From: Salticus scenicus
Taxonomy: Eukaryota > Arthropoda > Arachnida > Araneae > Salticidae
Direction: 5' to 3'
NCBI GenBank assembly: GCA_963930645.1
Contig: OZ005648.1
Location: forward strand, 273,530,403 to 273,594,402
DNA: 64,000 bases
Below, piece by piece: positions 11,926 through 27,102 of the stretch; the stretch's first letter is position 1; each line of letters begins with the position of its first letter. Position numbers and translations under genes: made by a program. The notes under the pieces are model-generated. The model was not told where the DNA came from. It made no database searches and worked only from the letters and a program-made list of their open reading frames with translations.

Positions 11926-14900
11926 TCCGAATCAAATCAAACCAAATAAGTTGGACAGTGAATTTATCTTACAAACATCTTGGATCAGTTCGTTAACAAA
12001 GTTGATCCGCTATTTTCTTTTCAAGTGGCGGCCACTTGAAAATTTCAAATCGCCACATTGTGAAAAGTGTATTTAACACCGGAATTACTTGAATTTTGGT
12101 GTATACATATACCATATAACGGTCTCAACGAAGTTTATTAATGTGCTTTATCCGCCATTTTGTATCAAAATGGCAGATACCTTAAATTAAAGGAGTTATT
12201 TGAAATCAGGCTGCCACTAAAAAATTTGTCATCAGGATAACTTAAGAAATATTGAATTAAATTGAACCAAAGTTGGACATGGAACTTATACAAATATCTT
12301 AGATAAGTTCGCTGGATAACTTGCTCCACCATTTTGTTTCAACAAGTTCCGTCCACTTGAAATTACACTGTCACTTGAATATTCTTCGAAAGTTATCACG
12401 ATAACTTTCGAAACACTGAATTAGTTCGAACTAAATTTGGACAGTGGACTTACCTTAGAAATGCATTTGATATGTTCGTTGGCCAACTTGATCCGCCATT
12501 TTGTTTGCAATTGCCGGACTATTGAAAATTTCAAATTCAAATAAAAAAAAAGTTATTTATAAATCTATTTGCTTAAGACTCCATACGTATATAGCTCGCA
12601 TCAATATCTTCACGAAATCCATTAATAAATTTTATCTGCCATTTTGTTTCAAAATGGTGGTCACTTGATAAGAAAAAAGAAATCAACCTACCAATCCGAA
12701 TGACCCGGAAGGATTTTTTTTTCTTTTCTTTTTTTTTCTTTCTTTTTTTTTTTAATCAATTCAAGTATTCAACTGAACATAAAAGAAAAAGAAAGAAAAA
12801 AAAAAAAAATGACATTTATTCTATATTTTAGCAATACATTGATTGATTGAATATATAAATTATGTATGCAAAATATTGTATCATGTATATGCAAAATATG
12901 TAATTTAAAAACATTTTACTACTTAATTTTATATTAAGCAAATTTATAGACTAATTATTAGAATGATAAATTTCAGTTATACGTGCTTCTCACAGATACT
13001 TAAATACAATGCTTTATACTGTGACATGAAACTGAATAAGTTAGCATTATTTTTCTTAAAGTGGTAAACACATTTAGAAAATAAATTGTAATTTATAAAA
13101 TGTTGAGCAAACATTCATGTAAGGCTTTAACAATGCAAGGTACTCAAACCCAAATGAAAGTAAAAGCAAAAGAAAAGAAAACTGAGAGGATATTTATTCA
13201 ATATTTTAGCAATGCATTGATTGATTACACGAAATATGTAGTTTAAAAAGATTTTACTATTCCTGTTTTGTCTTAAGTAAATTAGTGCCTTTTCTTTTCT
13301 TTTTCAGAAGATATATGTTTTTGTTCGAGTCACTGTCAGTTTATTTATTGGTGCCGTTATTTTAAGTAAGTTTCTTCATTTCTTGTAATTTCCTGTTGAT
13401 TATAACTTTTTTAAATACTGTAAAACTTCTCTAAAAGTTCACTTTTATTGAAGTTCCACGTCACTTAAAAGGCCAGTTTTACTACGTCCCGAATTTTCCC
13501 CGTTGTGGAACTCTCAGAGATCTCATTTTGTGGAAGCAGATAATTTTATTTTTCCTTTCACTTTAAGTTCAAGCTTCGAAAAGTTATTTTGTGATATGCC
13601 ATTATTTAGCTAATAAATTTTAATGCAATGGATTTGAAAAAAATAATGTGACTGTAAGGCGACAGTGGACTTCAAGGGAAAAAAAAAATCTTCCTTTATA
13701 ATTCTATTACTGCAAATGTGATAATTCCATACACTATTATTTATAGAAGGAAAATGTCATATTAAAATTAACGTTTACAGTATGATTAACTAAGATATAA
13801 ATAACAAATATTAATTAGTCGTTAAATTTCAAAATGCTTCTAGTGAATTAATTTTTGAGTTAACTTTCAAAATTTATTTTACAGGTAGCTTTAGATAATT
13901 TTAATAAAAGTTAATTGACTCTTTTTTTTTTTTTTTTTAACAAGCATAATTATGCAAGAGGGAAAAAATCGAAATTTTCAAAGTTTTAAAGCCTTTTTTT
14001 TTTTTTTTTTTTTAAGGGGGAAATTGTAACTAAGTTTTGTGCTAAAACATATGAAAAACCATTAAAAGAAATTTCATGAAAATTGAACGAAAAATAAATG
14101 CCTCGAATATTTAAAAATTACACGCATACTCGACGAAACAAATATAGAGGAAAGACTTGTGGTAACCACAATACTAGTCCAGTCTAGTTTTCTCAACATA
14201 ATATATATATATATATATATCTGGTCGACATTCACAACGTCAGATAAATTTCGAAACAAAAAAAACATTGTGTATAGTTGATGCACTAATTAAATCAATC
14301 GTTAAATGAGGCAGTGATGGTGTTTGCTAGACTCGATATAGAACAGTCTAAAACACGTTTTGACCTTTGTTTAGGTGACTGCTTACAGCCTGACTCTTTA
14401 CAGAGAGCAGGTACTATAATAAATTTTACTATGCTCGTAGTGCCTTAAACATAGAAATACATTTCAAAAGTATACACGTATGGTCCAGACTCCATAGAAA
14501 TCGGGACACATTTCTTTGAGCAAAATCGGTTTCACAGAAGAGATAAAAAGGAATAGCAAGATTTGACACTGTCAGATAGGATTTTCTCTCGAACCTTCCC
14601 ATGTGGAGATAAGACTCTTAATACTTTTATATTGTATTATCATCGACTGTGGGCTCATGTTCACGGTCTGTGTCGTGTCTGTGGTATTTTCTATCTCATG
14701 TCATGCCAGTGGCAATCACAGGCAGACAGAGTTTTGCCCCTGGATTCTGCTCCTACTGAGAAAGATCTCTGAAAATGTTTACATATTGTATTGTCCTGAA
14801 CTGTGAACTTATGTTTAAACTAAAGTTCTTCATCGGGTCGGTTAACACGATTTTACAATTCAGGTTTAGCCTTTAACAAATACTGTCGACCTGAGAACAT

Positions 14901-17900
14901 CTTTAAAATTTTTTTTTACTATAATAAACAAAAATTTGTTTGATATATATATATATATATATATACGTAAATGTATTATATGTACCCATGATTAAATATA
15001 CACGTATTCAAATTATTATAGTAAAGTAAACAAATATATCGGGCAAAAGCTACTGACAAAGAAATATCAAGTTATTATTATTATTTAAGAACATTATTAC
15101 ATATGATATTGAGAATATAATAAGAATATTAATATTATTTAAGAATATAAGCATTAAACAATAAATTACAAATTTGTAGCCCATTTTTGTACACTTGGAG
15201 TACACCACACGTAAATAGTTAAAAATTATTATTAATCCATTTTTCAGATTTTTAAATTTTTAATGTAGTGTATTAGTGATTACATTTTTAATTTTTTTTA
15301 AATTATTTGCGAATTGTGTGACGATGAAAATTTATTTTATTTTATAACTTTTAGAAATGCATTATTTTTAGATGAATTAATATTAATTTCCATTTAGTGT
15401 TCCGGGTCACTTTTGGGCAAAAAGAAGTCGGTTTCGGGTATAAAATAATCGAGTTCGAGTCGGTTGTGTGTCGTCGAAATTATTCGGATTTGTTTTTGGA
15501 ATGATGACATTTTTTTTTCTTTCTTTCTTTTCTTTCTTTTTTTTTTTTTTTTTGTTGTTGTTGCTGTTGGATTTGGGTCGAGGTTTCGGATTGGTTTAAA
15601 ATTTATCTGTCATGTTCCCGCGCAGGACTCTAATGTAAACGAATATAAACGACTATGAACTCATATTTGAGAGAAAAATCGGTTCCGTGAAAATGGATAA
15701 AAAATTTGACTTCAATATTTGACCCAGATAAGCCAATTTAAATTAAAGTGTGTAAAAATTGCAGTTACTTTATAATATTGATGGAGAATGGTACTAAACA
15801 ATAAATTTTTAACACTGATTAAACGAAATTATTGTAAATTAATAGTATTTATATCATGTTTTAGATAAATGTTAAAGTTCATGTGAAATATTATTAAATA
15901 AATCATTATTTTGCTACAGCCATTTTACATTATAAGATTAGGGAAAATAAAAAATAAAATAAATGTAAGTGAAGGGAAATTTTTTAATATAATTAAAATT
16001 AAACTTTTCATACCTATTATTAAATTCCGAATACTTTTTATTCCATTTAAACTCTTAATATACAACATACTACAATAGGAAGAACAAATAATTCTGACTT
16101 AGAATCACTGAAGCAGGTGAGAAATTCACGATGTGCCGTGATTATAGTTCCAAGTTTAAACTCCATTCATGCATAATGCGCAAATAACGTATGTTATTTC
16201 AGTGCAAATACTCTAATGAAAATAACTTCGGGAAAGAAAAGAAAACCTGAGGTACACGAAAAAAAAGAAATCACGTATTCTCGTTAAATCACTTATTTGT
16301 TCTATCGCAATAAAAGAGGAGTATTTGAAAATTCAAATATGATAATTTGCGCTAAGTACGAAAAATTCAAATAACAGTAATACAAATAAGAAATATTTAT
16401 TGCCAAATGAATTATTATTGTTATTATTTTTATTATTATTATTATTATTTTCTCTTACATTTATAAGCTGAAAATAATGTATTCGTAAATATTTTCCGAA
16501 TTCCCGATTTTAACGGATATACACGGTTTAAGCATGTTTAGAAAATGTCTCTGAGTCTGTGGTTGTGACAAAATGTTCCTAGCAGCTCTAGATCAAGAAC
16601 TAATGCACACATTTTTATGAAACTTTATATTTAGTTTCACCTTGAGATAAATTGGTGTCTGGTAATTGTTTTATACATATCACTCAACACATTGCACTGT
16701 GCTGAAAAAATTCCTATTTCTGGGAAGGTTCGTATATAGGCTTCTATTGTGTATAAATGCACCAAAAATTACATATAAGATGGTTTTTATGCAAAATTAA
16801 GCTGATTCAATTTGGGTGCATATTGATAAAAGGTAGCGCTATAGTACTACAATTTTCCACATTCACGAAAAAGGACCTATGAAAATCTTAACCGTTGCAA
16901 ACTTTCGTTCGATGGCTCTTGTGACGCGATCCATCCAGTGTGTTGCTTTAAACAATGATAGTAATAAACCTGGTAACAAATAGCTTAAACGTTGCAAACT
17001 TCCGTTCGACGGCTCTTGTGACGCGATCAATCCAGTGTGTTGCTATAAACAATTATAGTAAAAAACTTGGTAACAGCCTAATATCAAACATTACGAGATT
17101 GTTCATGCCCCGTGAAAATCCTGACTACGGCAAACTGCGTTAGCAGGTGCCTGCGGCGGTCTCTTCCATTGGAAGATACCACCAGACTGTTCGCATTCCG
17201 TGAGAAATCTGACTGTACAAACTCGCGTTTTTTTTAATGTATTCAGCCTCGCGTGTTACAGTAACGCGGGGCTCAATTTTACCTTTCTTACTATCTAAAA
17301 TAAAAATATTATTAGTAAAAATACATTATTATTATCGCTTAAGTTTTCTATTCTATACATTGTTTAAAAATAAATAAATGCCAACAAATACACTTTTTTT
17401 TTAAATATGACACTGATATTAAAATAGTTTCTGTCGTTTATTTTCCCACTTGTAAATAGTATATTACCTCTTAACCATGATGTCATTTTCCACAAATTCT
17501 CAGAAAACATAACTGAAAAACAAAATCAAAAATAGGTATTTGTTCGTGATCAGATCTTGCATTGATGCACCTGTGTACAAATTTTGATGGATCTAGAAGT
17601 CACCCCTTTTTATGCAAGATCGTGAAGACAAACATACACAATTTTATTGTTAGTGCTGATGGTTAGTTAAATTATCACTTTCATTTTAAATACTATATAA
17701 ATAATTCTAAACATAGCTAGACTTATTGAAAATTGTTTCTGTGAAAAGAAAAAGACATTACATAAACTTTATTTTGTAGGTATAACCTTTTTAATGTGTC
17801 TAAATCAAAAAAATTTCCTCTTTCCATCAATACATGTTATAATCATATACATGAAAAAGAGTAAAATATTAGTATTTAAAATTATTATAACTATCTTTTT

Positions 17901-20900
17901 TTCCTTTAATCAGACGAAGAATTAAAAATAGCTAGTTAAAAAATTGAAATATTTGCAACATTATTATCTAAGATTTTTTATTTCTTCTAAAATTTTGAGA
18001 TCAATGACTTTTACCCTTTTATTGAATTCGCAATTAAAATATTTTTAACCCAATAAAAATAATTAATAAATAAAAATAAAAATATTTTCTCGAATCTTCT
18101 AAAAATTTGAATTTAACGACTGGTGACCTTTTAAGAAATTCTCATTCGTGTAAATGTCAGGGTATTAAACAAACAACTGTCAAGTAGCGTGTGTTCTGAG
18201 TAAATGAAACAGTAGCTGTTATAAGAAAAAATGTCGAGTATTTTTCAGTTTGTTAAATTTCGTATCGAAAAGTTTAAAATAAGAAAGTGGGTAATAACTG
18301 GGTAAATTTTTGACAGTGACGTTTCTGTAAATATTTTTATTACTAATGCATGCAAATCTCAGCATTAAACCTAACATATATTTTAGTGAAAAAAAAAATA
18401 ATAATTGAAAACATTTATATTTTGTCTTTATTACATTTTAAATTAATAAGTAAATTAATAAGTAAATCAACAGAAAAAAAAAATGTTTATGGTGACTTTA
18501 TGGAGAGAAACTTGTTTAATCAGTGATCAGCAAGTTAATAACAGTTATATACTATGTGTATGGACAAAACAATTTAGACAACAACGAATTTTTGCGTTTC
18601 GTCAAATTACGAAACTTGGTGAAATACACGTCAAAATACTTGATGGATTTTCTTGAAATGTACAAAGAGCATATTATGCTACAGATATTTGAGCGAAAGT
18701 TTTATATCGAGGGCAAATAGGAAACAAATTAAAGAAAAAAAAAAAAAAAAAAAAAAAAAAAGAATGTGATCACCATGTAAAAATAATACTTGAAATGCAT
18801 TGTATCTGTAGCATGTAATTATAAGGTTTCTTTTAATTATTTGTATTCATTTGTGCATATTCGCGGAGATGTAACGGTTATTCCAAAAAATTCCCAAGAA
18901 ATTTCTTTGTTTTATAATTACACCCCATATATATGTTAGATAAAATATTGTTTTTGGGTCGAATTTTCGAAACTGAGTTTAGTAATATATACACGTTTTG
19001 AGGCCCTAAAAATCAGATCTTTAGTGATTAGTTTCTCTGTGTGCGTGTTTGTTATCAGCATATCTCAAGAACACATAGTTGCAGGAAGTCTAAATTCGGT
19101 ATTCTAAATCTGTATCATACAGTGGTGCTACAGAAAGCATATCATTGAGATCAAGCAAATGTTTCGTGTACAGGGATATTCAATTAAATTTATACATACT
19201 ACTGGCCATTAAATTTGCTACATTAAGAAGGAATGCAAATAAAAGAATGATTTTTATTATTAAGGCTTTATCTATTAGGATGTATTATTAAGGCCTTAAC
19301 CCTTCAGAAATGTGATAGCCACTATTCAGAGTGCCGGAAAAGCAAACAAGAGGTATTTGAGACGTGTAACCAATGGCACCACATCATCACTCTAGGTGGT
19401 GAGTCAGTATGCGACAACTATGATTTCGGCTACACTAAAATCTGCATTACAAACACGAGCGCCTGTAACGGGTGATCAACGACGAACCCGGACGCAGGAA
19501 TGGTGAGACGTCGTCTTTTCAGACGAATCACAATTCTGTTTACAGCATCGTGGAGAATGCACATTGTCACCTGGCATTCGAAATCGTCATACTGGCCTAT
19601 CACTTAGAGTGATGCTATGGGGTGCCGTTGGATATACCTCTTATTTGCATCGATCGTTGGATATATCTCTTATTTGTTTCGATCACCTCTTATTTGCATT
19701 TCCAGCACTATGAATAGTGGTCGTTAGGCCCGTGGCTATATTCATGGTTTCCGTAACGCAGCATTTAAGCAGGACAATACTCAACCGCATGTTGTCCGTG
19801 CAATCTGGACCTTCCTTGATAAAGAATGTGATGAACTATTACTCTTGCAATGCGTTTCCCTGCTCCCGCATCAACTCAAAACGTCTTGTCAGTCGTTGCC
19901 AGAAGACCGGCACGCCATTACTCTGTAATTACTATACAATCGATGAACTGTGCCATCGTGATGAAACCGCATGGAGTTCTGAACCAGTACATGCCATCCA
20001 ATCGCTTTTCGAATAATGAATATCTAGGTAGATAAGTGCTGTTATTGCTTCCAGAACCAGAGATCGCTGCTTCATGTACTGATTTCTCATGATATATACT
20101 TCAAAATTTCCTGAAAATTTAATCAATTGTTCTTCCCACTAAAATGTATCTGTCCAATAAATAACATTCTGTTATTTGCATTTCTTCCTGGTGTAGCACG
20201 TTTAATAGCCAGTACTGTACACTACGTCTATGGGCGAAATCTTCCGTAGATACAGTTTAACATCTAGGCTGAACTACATAAAATGAAATAAACATACATT
20301 TTTTATTACGCATAAAAGCATTTTTCACGTAAAACATGGTATGATTCACCTTTGGAATTGGTAGATATCTTTATTATATTTTACCATGATCAGAAAAACA
20401 GCTCAGAAATGAAAGTTGATTTCTCATACCTATACGCTATAAAAAGTTTTATTTATTTATTAATTTATATTTTTAGGTTAAACTTTTAGCCTTTGCTTTT
20501 TGTATAATTAGGAACTTTGAGTTTTCCGGAATATTAAAGTCAAGTTTTTAACGGTTGATCTTTGTGTAGATCTGGTATGAGTGTAGTTTAAAAACAAATA
20601 ATTGCAGGCGAATCAAATGTTTTATTTTGAAGTTTATATGAGTTTACTAATTGAAAAGTTTCATCGATTGATAAGGAGTAGTGGGAGTGAAAGAGTTGTC
20701 TAAATAATTTGGAATAAACTTTTGAATTTGATAAAAGCCATGCATTCTATATAAATATAGCTACTATACTCAAACGGGGGGTTGAGGTTGGCAGTATCCC
20801 CCCTCACACAGTATATATATATTTATTTTTCGTATAACTATTGTTAAACATAGCTTTAATTCTTTTTAAAGTATATTTATATACAATTCTTCTTATCTTA

Positions 20901-21972
20901 ACCTTTAACCTACAATTGTCTTTTTGGTATTGAAATGCAGGGTAAAAGAAAGTCACATGAGTGCTATACCAGATTATTTTATTGAAATCCTTTCATATCT
21001 TTCGGTGCCGTAAGCTCCAAAAAATAGTTAAAAATTGACATTTTTATGAAAAATTATATCAAAAATATAACAATAAATTCGAAGTTATTTATAAAGCGTA
21101 GGGAGGAACAGTTGTGTCGTAGGTAATATATAGTTCATATATTTAGTTAAATTGAAATCCATTCATTGTCTTCGGTTACCCTAAACTCCTCCCAAATATT
21201 AAAAATTCACATTGTGAAATTTCGAGGCGCTTTGGGGTACGGGAAGATATAAATAGATTTCAGTTTTTAAAAAATATGTAAACTACAAAATTTATAACAC
21301 AACTTTCATGATGCAATGTCATTGTTAGAAAACTTAACATACTATATTGATCATAATGTACTGCAACGTGAATATAAAATTATTAAATGCCAGATGAAAT
21401 ATGAACATTTTTACTACAATATTTTTAACTGCGTCTACGCAAGTTTTAACAAAATTTCTTTTGCATAAGTTATAAGTTAAATTATGCAAATTTGAGTTAC
21501 TTATGTAAAAACCTGAAGTAAATATCCAGAGATAAATACATTAAAATACACAAACATATGTTAATATTTTAAATACTCGTACATATTTATAAATGATAAA
21601 AACAAAAATATATGATATGCATTGCAATAAACTTTATTTTACATTACAACTCAGAAAAATTGCAAAATTTCTTAAATTAATAATTTTTTAAATGAGGAGT
21701 TAATTGTTATTTACTTAGTTATCCATTGACTCATAATAAAAAACAGCAATTTGCGATTATCCCCTAATGAAAAGTCAATTTTATTTAGTACTTATTAATT
21801 ATCGTCAAAAGAATAAGCAAGATTTTATAAAAATATTATAAAATATATTGTATATTATAAAATATATAATAATATATATATATATCATTTTTTTAATACT
21901 TACTTTCTGAGTCGCAATCCCCTAGTGGGTTTTCTACATATCACTACAGTAAACTCCCGATCACACTGCTCT

Positions 21973-22008
<36 letters not shown>

Positions 22009-22626
22009 GAGTTCTGATACCATTCTTGCTGATTCTTATGTAAAATAACCTCCTGAATCCGAATATGACTCCCATTTTGTCTACTCACCCACCGTTTTCT
22101 AGAAACACCACCCCCTCCCTCAATATTTTTCTCTCTTCGATAATTTTATGACCATGATATTGATTTGAAGAATGAAAAAGAATTAATTTAACACCTAGAA
22201 ACAAAAAATATATAAAGTTTAAAAAATAATATTATTAACAGATTAAAAGAAAAAATATAAGATACGTAACACATAATTTCAATGGCAAATCATCAAAAAA
22301 AAAAAAAACTCTTGCCACACATGTCCATGTTTTAGAATTTTCCAACTCTGTAGCCCTTCAGAAGATATTTAACTGTTAAAACAGTCCTCCCCCCCTCCTG
22401 AAAATCAAATTTATAGCCATAAAATCACCGAAAAATGATAAAAATAGGAGACCGTTCCTTAAAAACGGTGGGTGATAGGGAAAAATGGGCGTCCTATTCG
22501 GATTCAGGAGGTCATTTTACATAAAAATATGCTGAAATGGTATCAGAAGCAATCTTCATGCCAATGGCACGGGTTCCGCCGATAATGCAGTTCGCAAAAA
22601 ATCTGAAAATTAGGGGTAAATAGATT

Positions 22627-22661
<35 letters not shown>

Positions 22662-23490
22662 TCGAACCTCGTTAACTTGAATCTCATGGGATAAAAAATT
22701 TTTCATGTTATCAGCAACTCGGAAACCAATCTCAATTTTGACGGGGATTGTGGAAACAGTTCATGTTAAAAGTAATTCACGTTAAGCGTCTTACGTGAAC
22801 GAGGTTCGACGCAGTATATATTCTATATCAACAATTTGATTGTATTGCATATCAAACATAATACAAACAGTGAAAATAGTCACTAACGTTGAATAAAAGT
22901 GTTGGGTAAAAATGGTAATCAGCCGCCCACTAGTGGGTGGTAGGAATTATTATTGTATGCTTTAACTTTCTGTAACTCTGCTTTATAAGTTTTATAAAGT
23001 AAACTTACTTTCCAACATTATAAATCACTATTACTGTGGCACCGGTGGACGGTTAGAAAATTTTACTACTAACACAGATACAAAAGTGGGCAGTAGAAAT
23101 AGAAAAATTGACTGTTCCAGTACTAAAGGTTGTAAAAACAATAAACCAAAAATGGGCGTTACGATGAGATCAAAGTACAATCTCTAAGGTAATTTATGCA
23201 CAAAATTAAACAGTAACGAAATATACTGTACAGAAACTAAATCTATATTGTTATTTATGTTTACATTTATTTATTTTATAAAATCAATCAAATTTTTTAT
23301 GGGCTTTTTGAGGAAACGCTTCATCTTCATCTTGCCCATTCTTGATCACATTTATTTTTCCGTCTCCACGAATAATCCACAACGCGCATAATATGCTCCG
23401 AGACAATCGGGAGTTTATTTAATTTAGTTTGTAAGAATTTTTACAAGAACTCTTTCTTGTTATAAACAAAAACTCCCCCCCCCCCCCCCC

Positions 23491-23522
<32 letters not shown>

Positions 23523-24142
23523 AGAAAGAAGTATATATTTGTCTAAATAGTCGTGCTTTTCTCACAAAAAGCACACCAATATTTTAAATATTAAGGTAAA
23601 TTATGTGCTAAAATTACAAACCATTTGTACTTTTTTATAATTCAGAATTAATCTAAAATATCTTTGCACTTCTACAATTTGTTACTAGTGCACCAACTCC
23701 ACCCGTAAATAAACCGTTACTGGAATATGTGTGTCCAAGAATGTTCTTGATGTTCCAATCATGTCTGGAGTTCAATACTAATTTATTAAATATCTACTTA
23801 GAAAATAGGGGAAAAAAAATGGAAAAAGAAAAAAAAAAATCTAGTATCATCCCTAACAGCACAGTTAGGCTTAACTTATCCACAGTACATCTTAAGGACG
23901 TTTCTGGGATGTCTTTTCATCCAGAAGACATCTTGAAGATATCCTGGGGAAGCGATGTGCTGTCTGGGATATAATCACCTACTGTATTTCTACGGTCATT
24001 AAACACAAAAGTACACTATATGTACCATATAAGTGAAAAACAACATTTATATCATACAATATCTGTTTCTGTTAAATACTTGGCACACGTACCGTTTGTT
24101 TAATCCAGCGTCCAGCGCACCGATCGGATGCCTAAGCTTACA

Positions 24143-24176
<34 letters not shown>

Positions 24177-24992
24177 GTTTGTGATACATGTTCTATAAAA
24201 TAATTTACGGATACTCTGAACACACTACTGCCAATATATGTGCCGGTGGTTAGCACCGAATTTTTTACAGTGTAATCTATAACCTATATAGTATATATAA
24301 TCGTTTGTCCAGTGTAAGTGAGTAAGTGATTCATCATCGCCCAGCCCAAACCCCTTGACCTAGAAGCATGAAATTTGATGAAAACATTCCTTCTGGAATG
24401 TAGACATCCACTAAGGAGCAATTTTACAAAATTCTCCACCCAAGGAGGGGAGGGAGCAAAACGTGATTTCACATAAAAAAAAAAAAAAAAAAAAAACTTT
24501 ATATCTCAAACACAAAAACAGATATCCGTAAAATTTTTGCTTTAAAATATAGCTAACACAAACATCTAAAAACCAATTTGCGGAATTTTAGAAATAAGGT
24601 GCCCAAGGGGAGGGGGGGGGGGGGGGGCAGAATGTGTTTTCACATGGGCCAAAATGTGATTTCACATAATTCTTCATGTTTCGAAGAAAGAAGCAGATAT
24701 CCGTATAATTTTTGCTTTTAAATATAGAAAACACAAACGTCTAAAGACCAAATTCTTGATTTCTACCCCTGAGTCAATATTGCTGTGGTGATTCTGTGTG
24801 GGACTGTGTCACGAATCTTGGTCTAAAGTTTGGTTCTAGAGGCCTGACACACACTAAGACTAGGTTTTGCAAAATCTCCCCCTTTCTTCCTGGAGGGAAG
24901 GTCGGACTACAAAAGCACGTTTGAGAGTATAACTCAGCTCCAAATTGCTTCACGGTGAAGAAATTGCACAGGGGGAAAATAGACTCAATTAC

Positions 24993-25023
<31 letters not shown>

Positions 25024-26156
25024 GATTTAAGGTAGGAAGGGGGGATTATTTTTTGTGGGGGGGGATTTGCTAAATCCGGAATTTACAGTAGAATTCTTCC
25101 AAAAATGGCACATAGAAGTTAAAATTGATTTTTCGTTTTTCGTCTAAAGTGTATTTCTGATAACCAATTTTAGGTGTTTTGTGATTTTTTATTTTATTTT
25201 TTGTGGGAGGGGAAGGGGGTTTACAATCGGGCTGATTCGAGAGCCGCCTTTTTACGTTAAATTTGTCCTGGGGAATCTATGGAAGTGCATTCACGAATCT
25301 TCAGTGGGGGTTAGTTATTTTGATAAAAAGCCAACCATAACGGGATTTTGCGAATTCTCCCCTTTTCCCCCTGGGGGGGGATAGGGACAAAGAACAGTTT
25401 TCCAAGTGTAACTCTGTCTGATTATCGCAGGACGACAATTTTTTTTTTTGTATCTGTGTGTGTTATGTGTGCTCAACACGCATTATAAAGGGATTTTGCT
25501 AAGTATCCCCCCTTCCCCCTCTTTGGGATTGGAAGGAGGTAAAGAACACGTTTCTAATTATAACTCTTTTTCAATTTATCTCAGAAAGATGATTTTTTGG
25601 TGTATTGATTGGTTATGTGTTCCTAAAACACTCTGTAAATGTATTTTGTAAAATTCCCTCCCCCTTTCCTCTTGGGGAAATACAAAACACGCTTTCAAGC
25701 GTAATTCCATTTAAAATTATCTTAGTAAAGCATTTTTTTTTTTTTTTTTTTTTGTTACGTGGGTGTGCTGTGTGTACCAAACACGCATTATGAAATAATT
25801 GTTCGAAATATCCCCTTTCCTCCTTTTGGGGTGAGGAGGGGGCAAAAACGCGTTTTAAAGCATAACTCTATTTAAAATTATCTCAGGAAGCAATCTTTTT
25901 GTTATGTGGATGTGAATGTGTACCCAACACACATTATAAAGTGATTTCGAAATACATCTCTTTCTCCTTCATGTTGGGAGGAGGGCAAAAAACACGTTTT
26001 CAGTAGTAACTCTATTCTAAATTATCTCAAGAATGCGATTTTTTATGTGTGGATTGGTTACGTGTACCCAACACACGCTATAAAGGAATTTTGTGAATCC
26101 ACCTTTTTTGGCGGGAGAAGTAAAAAATATTGAGGATTTGACCGATTTTAATTAAT

Positions 26157-26189
<33 letters not shown>

Positions 26190-27068
26190 GAAATTTTTAT
26201 AATAATAAGTTATATTGATTTTGAGAATTAATTTAAATATAGAGACCAGCGAAGAGGCAGCGCCTGCTAGTGTCTTATATGTCGTGTCCTTATTTACCCT
26301 GTGACAATGTTGGCATGCACATAGTTTGATTGAAGGATTGGAGGTTTGTTAATTTAAATATTAAAGAGTATTCAGTTTTAACTACTCGTAAACATACATA
26401 AAATATACCAAATGTCAAACATTTTCTCTCTCTCTCTTTTACGTTAATTTTTACGTTATTTTTTTAGTATAGAATAGGAAAAAAAATATTTTCTCTTAAA
26501 CTTTATAATGTAAATTGTGGTGCACATACAACCAGTTTTTTATAAAAGGTTTTTGTCTGAAGAAGGTATTAAGTAATTCCAAAAATACATATCTGCGTTG
26601 AATGATATATATGGAAATTTTACAAGGTCTTTTATTGTCGACTAACTTAGTTCGAATATAAATGAGTGGAGAAGCAAAAAATTTCTAGACAACGTCTTAT
26701 CGAATAAACCCATAAATTGCTTGGGAGAAACAAAAAACCTTTTTAGAATTTTGACGATGGCGCCACAAAAAATACTTGTTATTCTAGATATAACATATTT
26801 GTAATTGCCTTATTGTTAAATTGATTTTTCTTTATTTTAAATTAAAATGTTTTAGGGAATTAAAACTTTTAGGGAAGATAGAGTGACTTTATGAATTTTT
26901 ACATTCGTATAAAACACCAGTCGGATAGAATAAAAAAGAATTTAATTTTAAAGGCGTTTGAAATATGTGATAAGAAGAAATTTGTACTCACAGGAATTTT
27001 TTTTTTTTTTTTTTTGGTCTAGACTGCAATAATGAAACTTTTTTTAAACTTTATTCTGAGGTGTTATT

Positions 27069-27102
<34 letters not shown>

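Larger units (their letters stand above)
4054..13307 (+). other. DUOXA: DUOXA intron 1 (9.25 kb, phase 0)
   Basis: GTAAGT at 4054, CAG ending at 13307. Filled with repeats listed separately. The stretches 9190-9740, 10510-11600 and 4060-4560 show only low-complexity AT-rich DNA to me. Confidence 0.9.

Noticed and set aside
11720..12076. 118-codon open frame on the + strand
   Set aside because: The middle is polylysine and (TI/YI)n from an A run and TA microsatellite; the rest lies in the CCGCCATTTTG tandem repeat.
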